A stretch of 64,000 nt of DNA from the NCBI RefSeq assembly GCF_018919175.1, contig NZ_JAHLQL010000004.1, forward strand, positions 186,001-250,000, given 5' to 3'. The position numbers were made by a program, and so were the translations under genes. The notes below the pieces were generated by a model that did no database searches, was not told the origin of the DNA, and saw nothing but the letters and a program-made list of their open reading frames with translations. This DNA comes from Clostridium simiarum (GTDB lineage: Bacteria > Bacillota > Clostridia > Clostridiales > Clostridiaceae). This document shows positions 38,007 through 47,411 of this stretch, piece after piece (the stretch's first letter is position 1; each line of letters starts with the position of its first letter).

Positions 38007-38882
38007 ATGTATATTATTGAGCTTTTTATAATGGTTATCTTATATTTTATAGGCTATTTTAGTCAAAGTACATCAAGAAGTGAAGTCTATTACGGTGTTA
38101 GAATTCCTAAAAGTGCTTTTAATAGAGAGGATATAAAACATGTAGATAAGTGCTTTAAACGAAACTGGAATATTTCCTATGGAGTATTGTGGTTAGTTAT
38201 AATAGTTCTTCAACATTTATTTAAAGAAGAGTATATTCCACTGTTTTTTTACACTGGGGCTATAGCAAGTTTTCTAACATTAAATATTTGTCACTACAAA
38301 TCTTATAAGGCCATGAAACTTATTAAAAGTAAAGAAAATTGGAACTTTTACTTTCCAAAGGGCGATGATGACGAAAATTATATAATGGGTACAATGTATT
38401 ACAATAAGAAAGATCCTTCCATTATTACAAGAAAAAGAATAGGTATAGGATGGGATTTGAATATAGGAAAACTTTTAGGAAAAATTTTTATTATAATTAC
38501 AGCAATAATTATAATTGGTGGGTTTCTTTTAATGTTACATATACCTGCTTTTACAAAGGATAGGGTTATAAATTTAAATGAAAACGCACTAAAAATTGAA
38601 GGTGCTTATGGAAAGGAAATAAGTCTAAAGGATATAAAAACTGTAACTTATGAAAACAAAATGCCTAGAATTAAATGTAAAAGAAATGGTGCCACTAGTT
38701 GTAGAAAGGCTTATGGATACTTTAACGTAGAAGGAAAGGGAAAATCATTGATTTTTATAAATGATGTAGAAGAACCTTGTATAGCTATAGAGTTACAGGA
38801 AGGAACCTGGATTTTTATAAATAAGCAGGACGAAAATATAACAAAGTCCTTGTATGATAATATAAAAGAACAGTTAAGATAA
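38007..38882 (+). CDS. Membrane protein with DUF5808- and PH-like regions
   Basis: A 291-residue protein of unknown function. Two or three hydrophobic segments occur in the first ~95 residues, then a DUF5808-like motif (GTMYYNKKDPSIITRKRIGIGWDLN), another membrane segment around 155-180, and a C-terminal soluble region resembling a bacterial PH domain (ENALKIEGAYGKEISLKDIK...). The start has only a weak GGGGG 13 bases upstream. It is not in an operon with its neighbours. Domain names are from memory of sequence patterns and need a profile search. Confidence 0.7.
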   Translation: MYIIELFIMVILYFIGYFSQSTSRSEVYYGVRIPKSAFNREDIKHVDKCFKRNWNISYGVLWLVIIVLQHLFKEEYIPLFFYTGAIASFLTLNICHYKSYKAMKLIKSKENWNFYFPKGDDDENYIMGTMYYNKKDPSIITRKRIGIGWDLNIGKLLGKIFIIITAIIIIGGFLLMLHIPAFTKDRVINLNENALKIEGAYGKEISLKDIKTVTYENKMPRIKCKRNGATSCRKAYGYFNVEGKGKSLIFINDVEEPCIAIELQEGTWIFINKQDENITKSLYDNIKEQLR

Positions 38883-39031
38883 TTGATATAAAGTAAAACT
38901 TACTCAATAGGAATTTGATGAATTAATTTAATTAATGTAGAATATAAATTGTTGGGATTTTAATTAAATAAAAAATATGGATATTAATAATAGAAAGTTA
39001 CTTTTAAAAGTAGAAAACAGGAGGACAAAGG

Positions 39032-39760
39032 ATGAAATATGTTTTAGATACACACACACATACAATAGAAAGCGGACACGCTTATAGCACACTTATAGAA
39101 AATTTGAAGTGGGCCTGTAAAAAGGGATTAAAGATATTGTGTACTACAGATCATGGACCAGCTATGCCAGGAGGACCTCATGAATTTTATTTTGGGAATT
39201 TAAAAGTTCTTCCACTTCATATGGAAGGAATAATTCATTTAAAGGGCTGTGAAGCCAATATAATGGATATTGATGGTAATTTAGACATTTCTAATAGATT
39301 TCAAGAGAGATTAGATATAATAATAGCAAGTCTTCATGATGTATGCATAACTCCAAGAAGTAGGGAAGAAAATACAAGAGCACTAATAAAGGTGATGGAT
39401 AATCCTCTTGTAGATATAATAGGACATCCAGGCAATCCTTCTTTTCCAATATTTGAAGAAGAATTAGTAAAAAAGGCTAAAGAAAAAAATGTGCTTATTG
39501 AAATAAACAATAGCTCTTTTAGATCAAGGCTAGGTTCTGAGGATAATTGCATAAAGATTGCAAGCTTATGTAAGGAATATGGAGCTAACATTGTAATGGG
39601 TAGTGATGCTCATATATGTTACGATATAGGTGGATTTGATAAATCAGAAGCTATATTAAAAAAAGTAAATATGCCAGAGGAACTTATAATAAACCTAGAT
39701 GAGAATAGACTAATAAATTATCTTAAAGAAAAGGGAAAACTTAAAGATTATAAGCTCTAA
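39032..39760 (+). CDS. PHP-domain phosphoesterase (YcdX-like)
   Basis: Predicted trinuclear-metal phosphoesterase of the PHP family. Metal-binding motifs are visible: [15 protein letters not shown] near the start, [16 protein letters not shown], a Glu in [23 protein letters not shown] and the C-terminal [11 protein letters not shown]. Length 242 residues matches the E. coli YcdX-type proteins. Its substrate is unknown. AGGAGG lies before the ATG. It sits between an unrelated membrane protein and murB and appears monocistronic. Confidence 0.9.
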   Translation: MKYVLDTHTHTIESGHAYSTLIENLKWACKKGLKILCTTDHGPAMPGGPHEFYFGNLKVLPLHMEGIIHLKGCEANIMDIDGNLDISNRFQERLDIIIASLHDVCITPRSREENTRALIKVMDNPLVDIIGHPGNPSFPIFEEELVKKAKEKNVLIEINNSSFRSRLGSEDNCIKIASLCKEYGANIVMGSDAHICYDIGGFDKSEAILKKVNMPEELIINLDENRLINYLKEKGKLKDYKL

Positions 39761-39875
39761 TAGACTATTAAATATATTTATATTATAATGTATAATATAT
39801 TATGATTAATAAAAATAAATGCATAATAGGTTTCATGATGTATTTATCAATTAAGTAAGTTCGAGGAGAAATATA

Positions 39876-40790
39876 ATGAATCATTACAGTCACTTAGTTC
39901 CTAAATTACAAGAAATATTGAAAAAAGAAGATATATTGCTAGATGAGTCTATGAAAAAACACACATATTTTAAAATTGGAGGACCAGCAGATATTTTGGT
40001 TACCCCAAGGACAAAAGAAGAATTAATAGAGACAGTTAAGTTTTGTGTTAAAAGTGAAATTCCCTATTATATTATAGGTAATGGATCAAATCTATTAGTA
40101 AGAGACGGCGGTTTTAGAGGTATTATAATAAAGCTTAGTAAATTAGATGATGTAATTGTAGAAGAAGATAAGATAATAGCTATGGGTGGAGCTCAATTAA
40201 AAGATGTATCTAATTGTGCCTTAGAGCATAGTTTAACAGGTTTTGAGTTTGCTTGTGGCATTCCGGGTAGCATAGGGGGAGCTGTTACCATGAATGCAGG
40301 GGCTTATGATGGAGAAATGGTAAATGTAATAGAACATGCTTTAGTTATGGATAAAGAGGGAAATGTTCTTACTCTAAGAAATGGTGAGTTAGAACTTGGT
40401 TATAGAACTAGCGCAGTTATGAAGAAGGGGTATGTTGTTCTTCAAGTAACACTTCAGCTTAAATCAGGGGAAAAGTCAAAGATAAAAAATAGAATTGATG
40501 AACTCACAAAAAGAAGAGAAGAAAAGCAACCTTTAGAGTACCCTTCAGCAGGTAGTACTTTTAAAAGACCTGAAGGATATTTTGCAGGGAAGTTAATACA
40601 AGACTCTGGACTAAAGGGGAGAGCTATAGGTGGTGCAGCAGTTTCAGAAAAACACTCAGGATTTATAATAAATAGGAACAATGCAACTGCTAAAGAAATT
40701 TTAGAACTTATAAATTTTGTGCAGAAAACAGTATTAGATAATTTTTCAGTAGAGTTGCAACCAGAAGTTAGGATAATAGGGGAAGACTAA
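39876..40790 (+). CDS. murB: UDP-N-acetylenolpyruvoylglucosamine reductase
   Basis: FAD enzyme making UDP-N-acetylmuramate, the second committed peptidoglycan precursor. FAD-binding [17 protein letters not shown] and [22 protein letters not shown] are present; the catalytic Ser lies in [19 protein letters not shown]. Length of 304 residues and absence of the extra E. coli loop fit a type II MurB. CGAGGAG precedes the ATG. In many clostridia murB lies near rapZ-yvcK-whiA, as here. Confidence 0.96.
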   Translation: MNHYSHLVPKLQEILKKEDILLDESMKKHTYFKIGGPADILVTPRTKEELIETVKFCVKSEIPYYIIGNGSNLLVRDGGFRGIIIKLSKLDDVIVEEDKIIAMGGAQLKDVSNCALEHSLTGFEFACGIPGSIGGAVTMNAGAYDGEMVNVIEHALVMDKEGNVLTLRNGELELGYRTSAVMKKGYVVLQVTLQLKSGEKSKIKNRIDELTKRREEKQPLEYPSAGSTFKRPEGYFAGKLIQDSGLKGRAIGGAAVSEKHSGFIINRNNATAKEILELINFVQKTVLDNFSVELQPEVRIIGED

Positions 40791-41011
40791 TCAATGGTTA
40801 TAAAGTAGTTAATGAATGGATAGTTAAGGATTTATAATTAAGGAAATTTATAAGCTACAAAACCTAATAGTAATAAAGTGTTAAATTGCCTTGAGAAATC
40901 TTCTTGATTCTCCATTCTTAATTATAAAATGGGTTCTATATCCATAATATATATAAAGGGGGGTGTAATCCATTTCTTATTGGGTAATAATTATAAGAAA
41001 TGGAAGATAAC
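40791..41011 (+). promoter_or_regulatory. Structured leader of hisC with split ribosome binding site
   Basis: An outer stem pairs 40832-40845 with 40915-40928 (TTATAATTAAGG.. / ..TTCTTAATTATAA, one bulge) and encloses a hairpin GAGAAATC / GATTCTC (40893-40900, 40906-40912). Then a strong Shine-Dalgarno AAGGGGGGTG (40956-40965) is followed by a perfect 11-bp stem CCATTTCTTAT (40970-40980) / ATAAGAAATGG (40993-41003), and only then by the hisC ATG (41012). Folded, the effective spacing is about 12 bases. A short TTG-started frame (40980-41015) overlaps the ATG as ATGA. No T-box or known riboswitch was recognised. Confidence 0.5.
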
Positions 41012-42097
41012 ATGAGTTATTCTATTAGAAAAGATGTGTTAAATATTGAGAAGTATGTGGCAGGAAAACCTATTAGTGAGGTAAAGAGAGAATTAGGGTT
41101 AGATGAGGTTATAAAACTTGCTTCTAACGAAAATCCTCTTGGATGTTCACCAAAGGCTAAAGAGGTTATAATGAATATGATAAATGACTCAGCATTATAT
41201 CCTGATTCTTCTAGTTACGAATTAAAGAGAGCTATAGCTAAAAAGTTAAATGTTAGTCCTGAACAGATATTTTGTGGAGCAGGATCAGATTCTTTAATAA
41301 AAGTTTTGTGCAATACTTTACTAGAATCTGGAGACGAAACTATAATGGGACAAGTTACTTTTCCAAGATATGAAACTAGCACAAAGCTTATGGGGGCTAA
41401 AGCAATAAAAATACCTATGAAAAACAATGCTTTAGATTTAGAGGCTATGGTGGATGCCATAACAGATAAAACTAAGATAATATGGTTTTGTAATCCTAAC
41501 AATCCTACAGGAAATATATTTAAAAAGGCAGACTTTGATAAAATACTAAATAAAATACCAGACAGTGTTATTATAGTTATGGATGAGGCTTATGTTGAAT
41601 ACGTGGTAGATCCGGATTTTCCAGACTCTTTAGAACTATTAAAAAATCATCCTAATATGATAATATTAAGAACCTTCTCAAAAGCTTATGGTTTAGCCTC
41701 ATTAAGGTGCGGATATGGAGTTGCTAGCGAAGATTTGGTTCAATATGTAAATAGAGTTATTAATCCTTTTGATGTAAATCTATTTGCTCAAAATGCAGCA
41801 GTAGTAGCTATTGAAGATGATGAATTTTTAAAGAAAGTTTATGATACTAATAACGTAGAAAAAGAGTTTTTATATAGTGAATTTAAAAACCTAGGTTTAG
41901 AGTATATAGAAACCAATACTAACTTTATTATGGTTAATTTAAATAGAGATGATAAACCTATATTTGATGCTTTACTTAAAAAAGGAATAATAATAAGACC
42001 AGGATTTTTGTTAGATATGCCTCAGTGGTTAAGAATAAGCATAGGTACTAGGGAGCAAAATGAAAAGTTTGTTAAAGCGTTAAAAGAGATTCTATAA
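41012..42097 (+). CDS. hisC: Histidinol-phosphate aminotransferase (HisC family)
   Basis: Fold-type I PLP aminotransferase. The PLP lysine lies in RTFSKAYGLASLRCGYG, with the substrate/PLP motif FCNPNNPTGN and DEAYVEY. Length from the ATG at 41012 is 361 residues; the ATG at 41000 would add four. There are no other histidine genes around it: it lies alone between murB and rapZ. It may therefore act on another amino acid such as aromatic ones, or complete a scattered histidine pathway; sequence cannot decide. Its leader is unusual, with a hairpin between Shine-Dalgarno and start. Confidence 0.88.
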   Translation: MSYSIRKDVLNIEKYVAGKPISEVKRELGLDEVIKLASNENPLGCSPKAKEVIMNMINDSALYPDSSSYELKRAIAKKLNVSPEQIFCGAGSDSLIKVLCNTLLESGDETIMGQVTFPRYETSTKLMGAKAIKIPMKNNALDLEAMVDAITDKTKIIWFCNPNNPTGNIFKKADFDKILNKIPDSVIIVMDEAYVEYVVDPDFPDSLELLKNHPNMIILRTFSKAYGLASLRCGYGVASEDLVQYVNRVINPFDVNLFAQNAAVVAIEDDEFLKKVYDTNNVEKEFLYSEFKNLGLEYIETNTNFIMVNLNRDDKPIFDALLKKGIIIRPGFLLDMPQWLRISIGTREQNEKFVKALKEIL

Positions 42098-42110
42098 ATA
42101 AAGTATAATT

Positions 42111-42157
42111 AAAATCGGATAGTAAGTATAATAGAATACTTACTATCCGATTTTTTT
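42111..42157 (+). terminator. Terminator after hisC
   Basis: A perfect 19-bp stem between 42111-42129 and 42136-42154 with a six-base loop and a run of T. Confidence 0.93.
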
Positions 42158-42208
42158 ATATTAAAAGACCATTGCAATTTTTTTAATATTATAAAGCTTA
42201 CTCATCTG

Positions 42209-42217
42209 TGATATAAT
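42209..42217 (+). promoter_or_regulatory. Extended -10 promoter of the rapZ-yvcK-whiA operon
   Basis: TGATATAAT, about 33 bases before the rapZ start; no good -35 seen. Confidence 0.6.
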
Positions 42218-42249
42218 AAGTTTAACCAGCATAGCATAGGAGTGATACT

Positions 42250-43134
42250 ATGAGATTTGTAATTGTAACAGGATTATCGGGAGCAGGAAAAACAGAAGCC
42301 ACAAGAAACTTAGAGGATTTAGGCTATTTTTGCGTAGACAATTTACCACCAACTTTGATACCAAAGTTTGCAGAGGTTTGTATACAAAGTGAGGGTAAAA
42401 TAGAAAAAATAGCTTTAGTTATTGACATAAGAGGAGGCATGTTTTTTGATGCACTCTTTGAAAGTTTAACATACCTAAGAAAAAATGATTTCAAATATGA
42501 GATATTATTTTTAGATGCTTCAGATGAAGTATTAGTAAAAAGATTTAAAGAATCTAGAAGAAGACACCCTCTAGCAAGGGATGGAAGGGTTACTAATGGA
42601 ATAACTCTTGAAAGAACAAGGCTTAAAGAGGTAAAAGAAAAAGCTGATAATATTATAGATACTTCAAAATTATCCATACATGAGCTTAGAGAAAAAATTA
42701 ATTCTATCTATGGTGATGGAGTGACAGCTATAAAAGATTTAAGTATAACTGTGCTTTCTTTTGGATTTAAATATGGAATTCCAGTGGATGCAGATCTTGT
42801 TTTTGATGTGAGATTTATACCTAATCCTTTCTATATACCTGAACTAAAAAAGTTTTCAGGCATGGAGGAACCTGTAAAAGAGTATGTATTGCAACATGAA
42901 GAAACCAAAGGATTTATCCTTAGATTAGAAGACATGTTAGAGTTTTTAATACCCCATTACATAAAAGAGGGTAAAAGACAGCTTATTATAGCCATAGGCT
43001 GTACTGGTGGAAGACATAGATCTGTAGCCATAGCCAATTCCATATACCATACTCTTATGAACTCTGGAAGAAATGCAAACATAGATCATAGAGATATAAA
43101 TGAAGATATAAATAAGGGTGGTAAGAAGCTATGA
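42250..43134 (+). CDS. rapZ: RNase adapter/nucleotide-binding protein RapZ (YvcJ)
   Basis: P-loop protein of the RapZ/YvcJ family. The N-terminal domain has Walker [11 protein letters not shown]; the C-terminal domain has the conserved [13 protein letters not shown] and [17 protein letters not shown]. Length is 294 residues. In E. coli RapZ senses glucosamine-6-phosphate and directs small-RNA decay; in Firmicutes its role is less clear. It is followed by yvcK with a four-base ATGA overlap and then whiA, a very widely conserved trio. Confidence 0.96.
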   Translation: MRFVIVTGLSGAGKTEATRNLEDLGYFCVDNLPPTLIPKFAEVCIQSEGKIEKIALVIDIRGGMFFDALFESLTYLRKNDFKYEILFLDASDEVLVKRFKESRRRHPLARDGRVTNGITLERTRLKEVKEKADNIIDTSKLSIHELREKINSIYGDGVTAIKDLSITVLSFGFKYGIPVDADLVFDVRFIPNPFYIPELKKFSGMEEPVKEYVLQHEETKGFILRLEDMLEFLIPHYIKEGKRQLIIAIGCTGGRHRSVAIANSIYHTLMNSGRNANIDHRDINEDINKGGKKL

Positions 43135-44459
43135 AGATTACAGATTGGCTGAAACCAGGTATAAAGGTAAAAAGATGGATTCTTTTTGCTATATTTGGAA
43201 TGATACTTATTATATTTGGACTAAATGAGTTATCAAGGCACATGCTCTATAATTGGTATTATAAAGGTTTCTATATATTATTAAATGTAACAGGGATTTT
43301 TGTGCTATACATTTCAGTCACTGAAGGTATTAAGTCAATAATGGCATTGATAAATAAGGGATATCTAAAGTTTTCTTTGGATTCAAGAAAGCTTGAAACT
43401 TTAATTTACGAAAAGAGACTTTTGGTTAAGGGCCCTAAAATAGTTGTAATTGGTGGCGGAACTGGACTTTCAACTATGCTTAGAGGATTAAAATACTATA
43501 CTTCTAATATAACAGCTATAGTTACTGTAGCGGATGATGGTGGAGGATCTGGAGATCTTAGAGAAGATCTTGGGATACTTCCTCCAGGGGATATAAGAAA
43601 CTGTATATTAGCTTTAGCTGATACAGAGCCACTAATGGAAGAACTTTTGCAATACAGATTTAAAGATGGAAGATTGAAAAACCAGAGCTTTGGAAACTTA
43701 TTTTTAGCGGCTATGGACGGTATATCAGACAACTTTGAGGATGCTGTTAAAAAGATGAGCTCTGTTTTAGCTGTTACAGGAAGAGTTATGCCTGTTACTT
43801 TAGAAAATATGGTGCTTAAAGCAAAGCTTCAAAATGGTAGTATAGTTGAAGGGGAATCTAATATTCCAGAGGAGGCCATAAAACAAAATAGCCCCATAGA
43901 TAGCATAATAATTGAACCAGCGGATGCTAAGGCATTAAAAGAGTCTGTAGAGGCTATTAAGGATGCAGATGCTATAATATTAGGACCAGGAAGTCTTTAT
44001 ACCAGCGTAATTCCTAATTTGTTAGTAAAAGATATATCCGATGCCCTTCATAAAACTTCCGCTCTTAAGATATATATTTCTAATATAATGACCCAACCAG
44101 GAGAAACAGATGATTATGATGTGGCAGATCATATTAAGGCAATAATGAAGCATGGTGGCGATGGCATAGTAGATTATGTAATAACAAATGCGGGAACTAT
44201 AGAAGAGGAATTAAAAGAAAGATATTTAAAAGAAAACTCTAAACTAGTTACCAAGGATGAAGAAGAACTAGCCAGACTAAATGTTAAAATTATAGATTCG
44301 AACCTGGTAAAGACTAGAAAGGGGCTTGTAAGACATGATTCAGAAAAGTTAGCCTCAGTAATAGTAGAAACTATAATGGAGAAAAAGCTGTTCTATGATA
44401 GAAAGAAGATAATTGAATACTTCTATCTTTCAGAAAGATTAAAGCAAAAGAAAAACTAG
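43131..44459 (+). CDS. yvcK: YvcK-family UDP-sugar-binding morphogenesis factor
   Basis: CofD/YvcK-family protein that binds UDP-N-acetylglucosamine and supports cell-wall synthesis during gluconeogenic growth in Bacillus. An N-terminal extension of ~95 residues contains two membrane segments (about 18-38 and 45-68), unlike the soluble Bacillus protein but usual in clostridia. The core begins [21 protein letters not shown] and includes [28 protein letters not shown] and [15 protein letters not shown]. Length is 442 residues. Confidence 0.95.
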   Translation: MKITDWLKPGIKVKRWILFAIFGMILIIFGLNELSRHMLYNWYYKGFYILLNVTGIFVLYISVTEGIKSIMALINKGYLKFSLDSRKLETLIYEKRLLVKGPKIVVIGGGTGLSTMLRGLKYYTSNITAIVTVADDGGGSGDLREDLGILPPGDIRNCILALADTEPLMEELLQYRFKDGRLKNQSFGNLFLAAMDGISDNFEDAVKKMSSVLAVTGRVMPVTLENMVLKAKLQNGSIVEGESNIPEEAIKQNSPIDSIIIEPADAKALKESVEAIKDADAIILGPGSLYTSVIPNLLVKDISDALHKTSALKIYISNIMTQPGETDDYDVADHIKAIMKHGGDGIVDYVITNAGTIEEELKERYLKENSKLVTKDEEELARLNVKIIDSNLVKTRKGLVRHDSEKLASVIVETIMEKKLFYDRKKIIEYFYLSERLKQKKN

Positions 44460-44476
44460 AATTAGGAGAATGAGAT

Positions 44477-45430
44477 ATGTCGTTTTCATCAAAAGTAAAA
44501 GGTGAAATATGTAGATTTGTAGAAACTTCAAAGGAAGAGGCATTAGCCCAGATATCCGCTATAATGAAGGTTAGTGGAACCTTAACCTTTGCAGGGAATA
44601 GGCAGCTTAGCTTTAAAATAACCACTGAAAACCCTGCTACAGCTAGGCTTATATTCATATTACTAAAAGACCATTTTGATATACATGCAAGGCTGATGGT
44701 TAAAAAGAGTAATTCTTTAAAAAAGAATAATCTATATATTGTTATGATAACTGAGGAAATGGGAGTAAGAGAATTTTTAAAATTAGCAGGAATATTGAAA
44801 GAAGAAGAGGGAGTAATATCTCTGGATTATGGTATAAATAAAGAATTGGTTACTACAGATGATAGAAAAAAAGCATATATAAGAGGTGCTTTTTTAGGTG
44901 GAGGAAGTATAAGTAATCCAGAAAAAACTTACCACTTAGAATTTGTAACACATAGCGTTGATTATGCTGAGGATTTAAGTAATCTTATAAATACCTATGG
45001 ATTAAGCTCTAAGTTTATACAAAGAAAAAGTAGCTATATTGTTTATATAAAAGAAGGAGAACAAATAGTGGATCTATTAAATATAATAGGAGCCCATACA
45101 TCCTTATTAGAGGTTGAAAATATTAGAATAATGAAGGAAATGAGAAATAACGTAAATAGACTTGTTAATTGTGAAACAGCTAATCTTAGCAAAACTGTAA
45201 ATGCAGCTGTTCGCCAGGTAGAAAGTATCAATTTTATTGAAAGTGAAATTGGACTTGGAAGGCTTCCTAAAAATTTAAGAGAAGTTGCGGAGCTGAGGCT
45301 TAAATTTCCTGATGAGTCTTTAAAGGAACTTGGAGAGATGCTAAGTCCTCCAGTAGGAAAGTCTGGTGTAAACCATAGATTAAGAAAAATAGAAAAAATA
45401 GCAGAAGAGCTTAGAAAAGAAGGAATGTAA
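44477..45430 (+). CDS. whiA: DNA-binding protein WhiA
   Basis: Conserved Gram-positive regulator with a degenerate LAGLIDADG homing-endonuclease fold in the N-terminal two thirds (KKAYIRGAFLGGGSISNPEK) and a C-terminal helix-turn-helix (LPKNLREVAELRLKFPDESLKELGEML). Length is 317 residues. In Streptomyces it controls sporulation septation; in Bacillus it affects division and chromosome segregation. AGGAGAATGAG precedes the start. It follows rapZ-yvcK in an operon. Confidence 0.96.
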   Translation: MSFSSKVKGEICRFVETSKEEALAQISAIMKVSGTLTFAGNRQLSFKITTENPATARLIFILLKDHFDIHARLMVKKSNSLKKNNLYIVMITEEMGVREFLKLAGILKEEEGVISLDYGINKELVTTDDRKKAYIRGAFLGGGSISNPEKTYHLEFVTHSVDYAEDLSNLINTYGLSSKFIQRKSSYIVYIKEGEQIVDLLNIIGAHTSLLEVENIRIMKEMRNNVNRLVNCETANLSKTVNAAVRQVESINFIESEIGLGRLPKNLREVAELRLKFPDESLKELGEMLSPPVGKSGVNHRLRKIEKIAEELRKEGM

Positions 45431-45432
45431 AA

Positions 45433-46734
45433 ATGTCAAAGCATCAAAAAACCGTAGACTACATACTTTCATTAGAACCAGGCCATAAAATATCAGTAAG
45501 AAGTATAGCTAGTGACTTAGGAGTTAGTGAAGGTACTGCATATAAAGCTATAAAAGAATGTGATGCTAAAGGGTTGGTATCCACTATACCTAGAGTAGGG
45601 ACTATAAGAGTTGATAAATTGCAGAGAAAAAATGAGGAATCTCTAACCTTTGCAGATGTAGTTAATATAGTTGGAGGAAGCATAATTGGCGGGAGAGATG
45701 GAATACATAAATCCCTTAGAAAATTTTTAATAGGAGCCATGACCATAGATGCTATGTCTAGATATATAACTCCAGGTTGCTTACTTATAGTTGGAAATAG
45801 AGAAGAAGCCCATGAATTAGCTCTTAATAATGAAGCCGCAGTACTTATTACTGGAGGATTTCACTGCAATGAAAAAGTAAAAAAATTAGCAGATGAAAAA
45901 GGTCTACCTGTTATTTCTTCTAAATATGATAGTTTTACCATAGCCACTATGATTAATAAAGCTATGTCAGAAAATATGATGAAAAAAGATATTATCCTAG
46001 TAGAAGATATAATGAAAAAAGATCCCTATTATCTTAAAGCTGATGACACTATTATGGACTGGAGAGAACTTGTAAAAAAGACAAATCACATAAGGTATCC
46101 AGTGGTAGATGAGAATATGAAGGTAGTGGGAATGATAACTTCGAAGGATTTATCTATGGATTTAGATGGAAATGAGCCTATAGGAAAGTTAATGTCAAAA
46201 TATCCTATAACAGTAAACCCTAGGACTACAGTAGCTTATGCTGCTTACATAATGGGCCTTGAAGGAATAGAGATATGTCCTGTAATAGATGGAAAAAAAC
46301 TTATTGGAATAATTACAAGACAGGATGTAACAGATACTTTTCAATATATGTCAAGACAGCCACAAAGATCAGGGAATTTAGAAGAACTTATTCTAGCTAA
46401 TTTTGAATATGAAGTTATGGGAGATAAGAGTATATTCTCAGGGAATATAATATCAGAGATGATAGATTCTATTGGTACTGCCTCTTGGAGTTCACTTAAC
46501 ATGCTCCTATCTGCAGTGGCAGTATATGCCCTTAAGGATAGAAACATAAATATTTCAGTAGATAACATAAGTACTTATTTTATGAAACCATTGCAATTAG
46601 ATACTAAAGTTATGTTAGAAGCAGACATCATTGATATGGGAAGAAATTATTGCAAGGTGGAAGTTAATATGATAAATGCTAAAAAGGAATTAGTAGGAAA
46701 AAGTATATTATCTGCAAAAATGTTAGGTAATTAA
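45433..46734 (+). CDS. HTH-DRTGG-CBS-HotDog regulator (YtoI/SpxR type)
   Basis: A 433-residue cytosolic regulator with four domains: a winged helix-turn-helix at 1-60 (KISVRSIASDLGVSEGTAYKAIKEC), a DRTGG domain at about 68-175, two CBS motifs at about 187-305 (VEDIMKKDPYYLKADDTI, IGKLMSKYPITVNPRTTV), and a C-terminal HotDog domain. This layout is that of Bacillus YtoI and pneumococcal SpxR. CBS pairs usually sense adenine nucleotides and HotDog domains thioesters, hinting at energy or CoA sensing (inference). It begins two bases after whiA. Confidence 0.88.
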   Translation: MSKHQKTVDYILSLEPGHKISVRSIASDLGVSEGTAYKAIKECDAKGLVSTIPRVGTIRVDKLQRKNEESLTFADVVNIVGGSIIGGRDGIHKSLRKFLIGAMTIDAMSRYITPGCLLIVGNREEAHELALNNEAAVLITGGFHCNEKVKKLADEKGLPVISSKYDSFTIATMINKAMSENMMKKDIILVEDIMKKDPYYLKADDTIMDWRELVKKTNHIRYPVVDENMKVVGMITSKDLSMDLDGNEPIGKLMSKYPITVNPRTTVAYAAYIMGLEGIEICPVIDGKKLIGIITRQDVTDTFQYMSRQPQRSGNLEELILANFEYEVMGDKSIFSGNIISEMIDSIGTASWSSLNMLLSAVAVYALKDRNINISVDNISTYFMKPLQLDTKVMLEADIIDMGRNYCKVEVNMINAKKELVGKSILSAKMLGN

Positions 46735-46747
46735 GGAGGATATATAA

Positions 46748-47032
46748 ATGTTTACTCATATAGTTTTATTTAAATTAAAAGATTCTAGAAAAGAAAATAT
46801 GGAGAGAGCAAAGGAAATACTTTCTTCTATGGATGGGAAAATTCCTGAACTTAAATATTTAGAAGTAGGTGTAGATATAATAAGAAGCGATAGATCTTAC
46901 GATATAGCTCTTATAACTAGATTTGATAGTAGAGAAGACATGGATAGATACCAAGTAAGTGAATATCATGTTAATCATGTAATAAAGAATCTAAAACCTA
47001 TGTTAGAAGGATCTGTAGCATTAGATTACTAA
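46748..47032 (+). CDS. Dabb-family (stress-responsive A/B barrel) protein
   Basis: A 94-residue dimeric alpha/beta-barrel-type protein: MFTHIVLFKLKDSRKENMER at the start and YQVSEYHVNHVIKNLKPML near the end, both typical of the Dabb family. Enzymatic function is unproven in bacteria. AAGGAGG precedes the ATG and it is the last gene of the rapZ operon, closed by two terminators. Confidence 0.88.
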   Translation: MFTHIVLFKLKDSRKENMERAKEILSSMDGKIPELKYLEVGVDIIRSDRSYDIALITRFDSREDMDRYQVSEYHVNHVIKNLKPMLEGSVALDY

Positions 47033-47054
47033 AAATTTATTAAATTACTAAAAA

Positions 47055-47087
47055 TGGCCTGTAGATAATGATACACAGGCTGTTTTT
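47055..47087 (+). terminator. Terminator after the Dabb gene
   Basis: TGGCCTGT (47055-47062) pairs with ACAGGCTG (47075-47082), with G-U pairs at the outer end, followed by five T. Confidence 0.75.
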
Positions 47088-47148
47088 GTTTGAAATGAAA
47101 CTTTGATTTAAAAAGAGTTAATATTAAAGTAAAGACAAAAAAATAAGG

Positions 47149-47184
47149 AAACACCTATTAATAAAAAAATAATAGGTGTTTTTT
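47149..47184 (+). terminator. Second terminator before the chemoreceptor
   Basis: AAACACCTATTA (47149-47160) pairs with TAATAGGTGTTT (47170-47181), followed by T. Perfect stem. Confidence 0.88.
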
Positions 47185-47411
47185 CTTGTTATTATTACAA
47201 TAATATATAATTCATGAAAAGTTTTTTATATTTAATATAGAGAAATTAAAAACAAAATTAAAATCAAAAGATGTTAAAATATGTACAAAGTGGGTGTTTT
47301 GTAATATACTATGGTAGGACGTTGTTAAGCATTTAAATAAAATTTAATTATATTAGCCATTATTTAATGATGCCTAATATAATTAAAAACAAAATTAAAG
47401 GAGAGATAAGT

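Larger units (their letters stand above)
47033..47411. promoter_or_regulatory. Gap with two terminators and a long inverted repeat before the chemoreceptor
   Basis: No gene is visible. Two terminators (47055-47087 and 47149-47184) are followed by a perfect 14-bp inverted repeat TTTAATTATATTAG (47343-47356) / CTAATATAATTAAA (47374-47387) that ends ten bases before the chemoreceptor's Shine-Dalgarno. The inner bases CATT / AATG may extend the hairpin. No convincing SigA or SigD promoter was found. Confidence 0.5.

Noticed and set aside
41000..41011. Alternative hisC start at the ATG at 41000
   Set aside because: This ATG lies within the hairpin arm and has no ribosome binding site at normal distance; kept only as an alternative.
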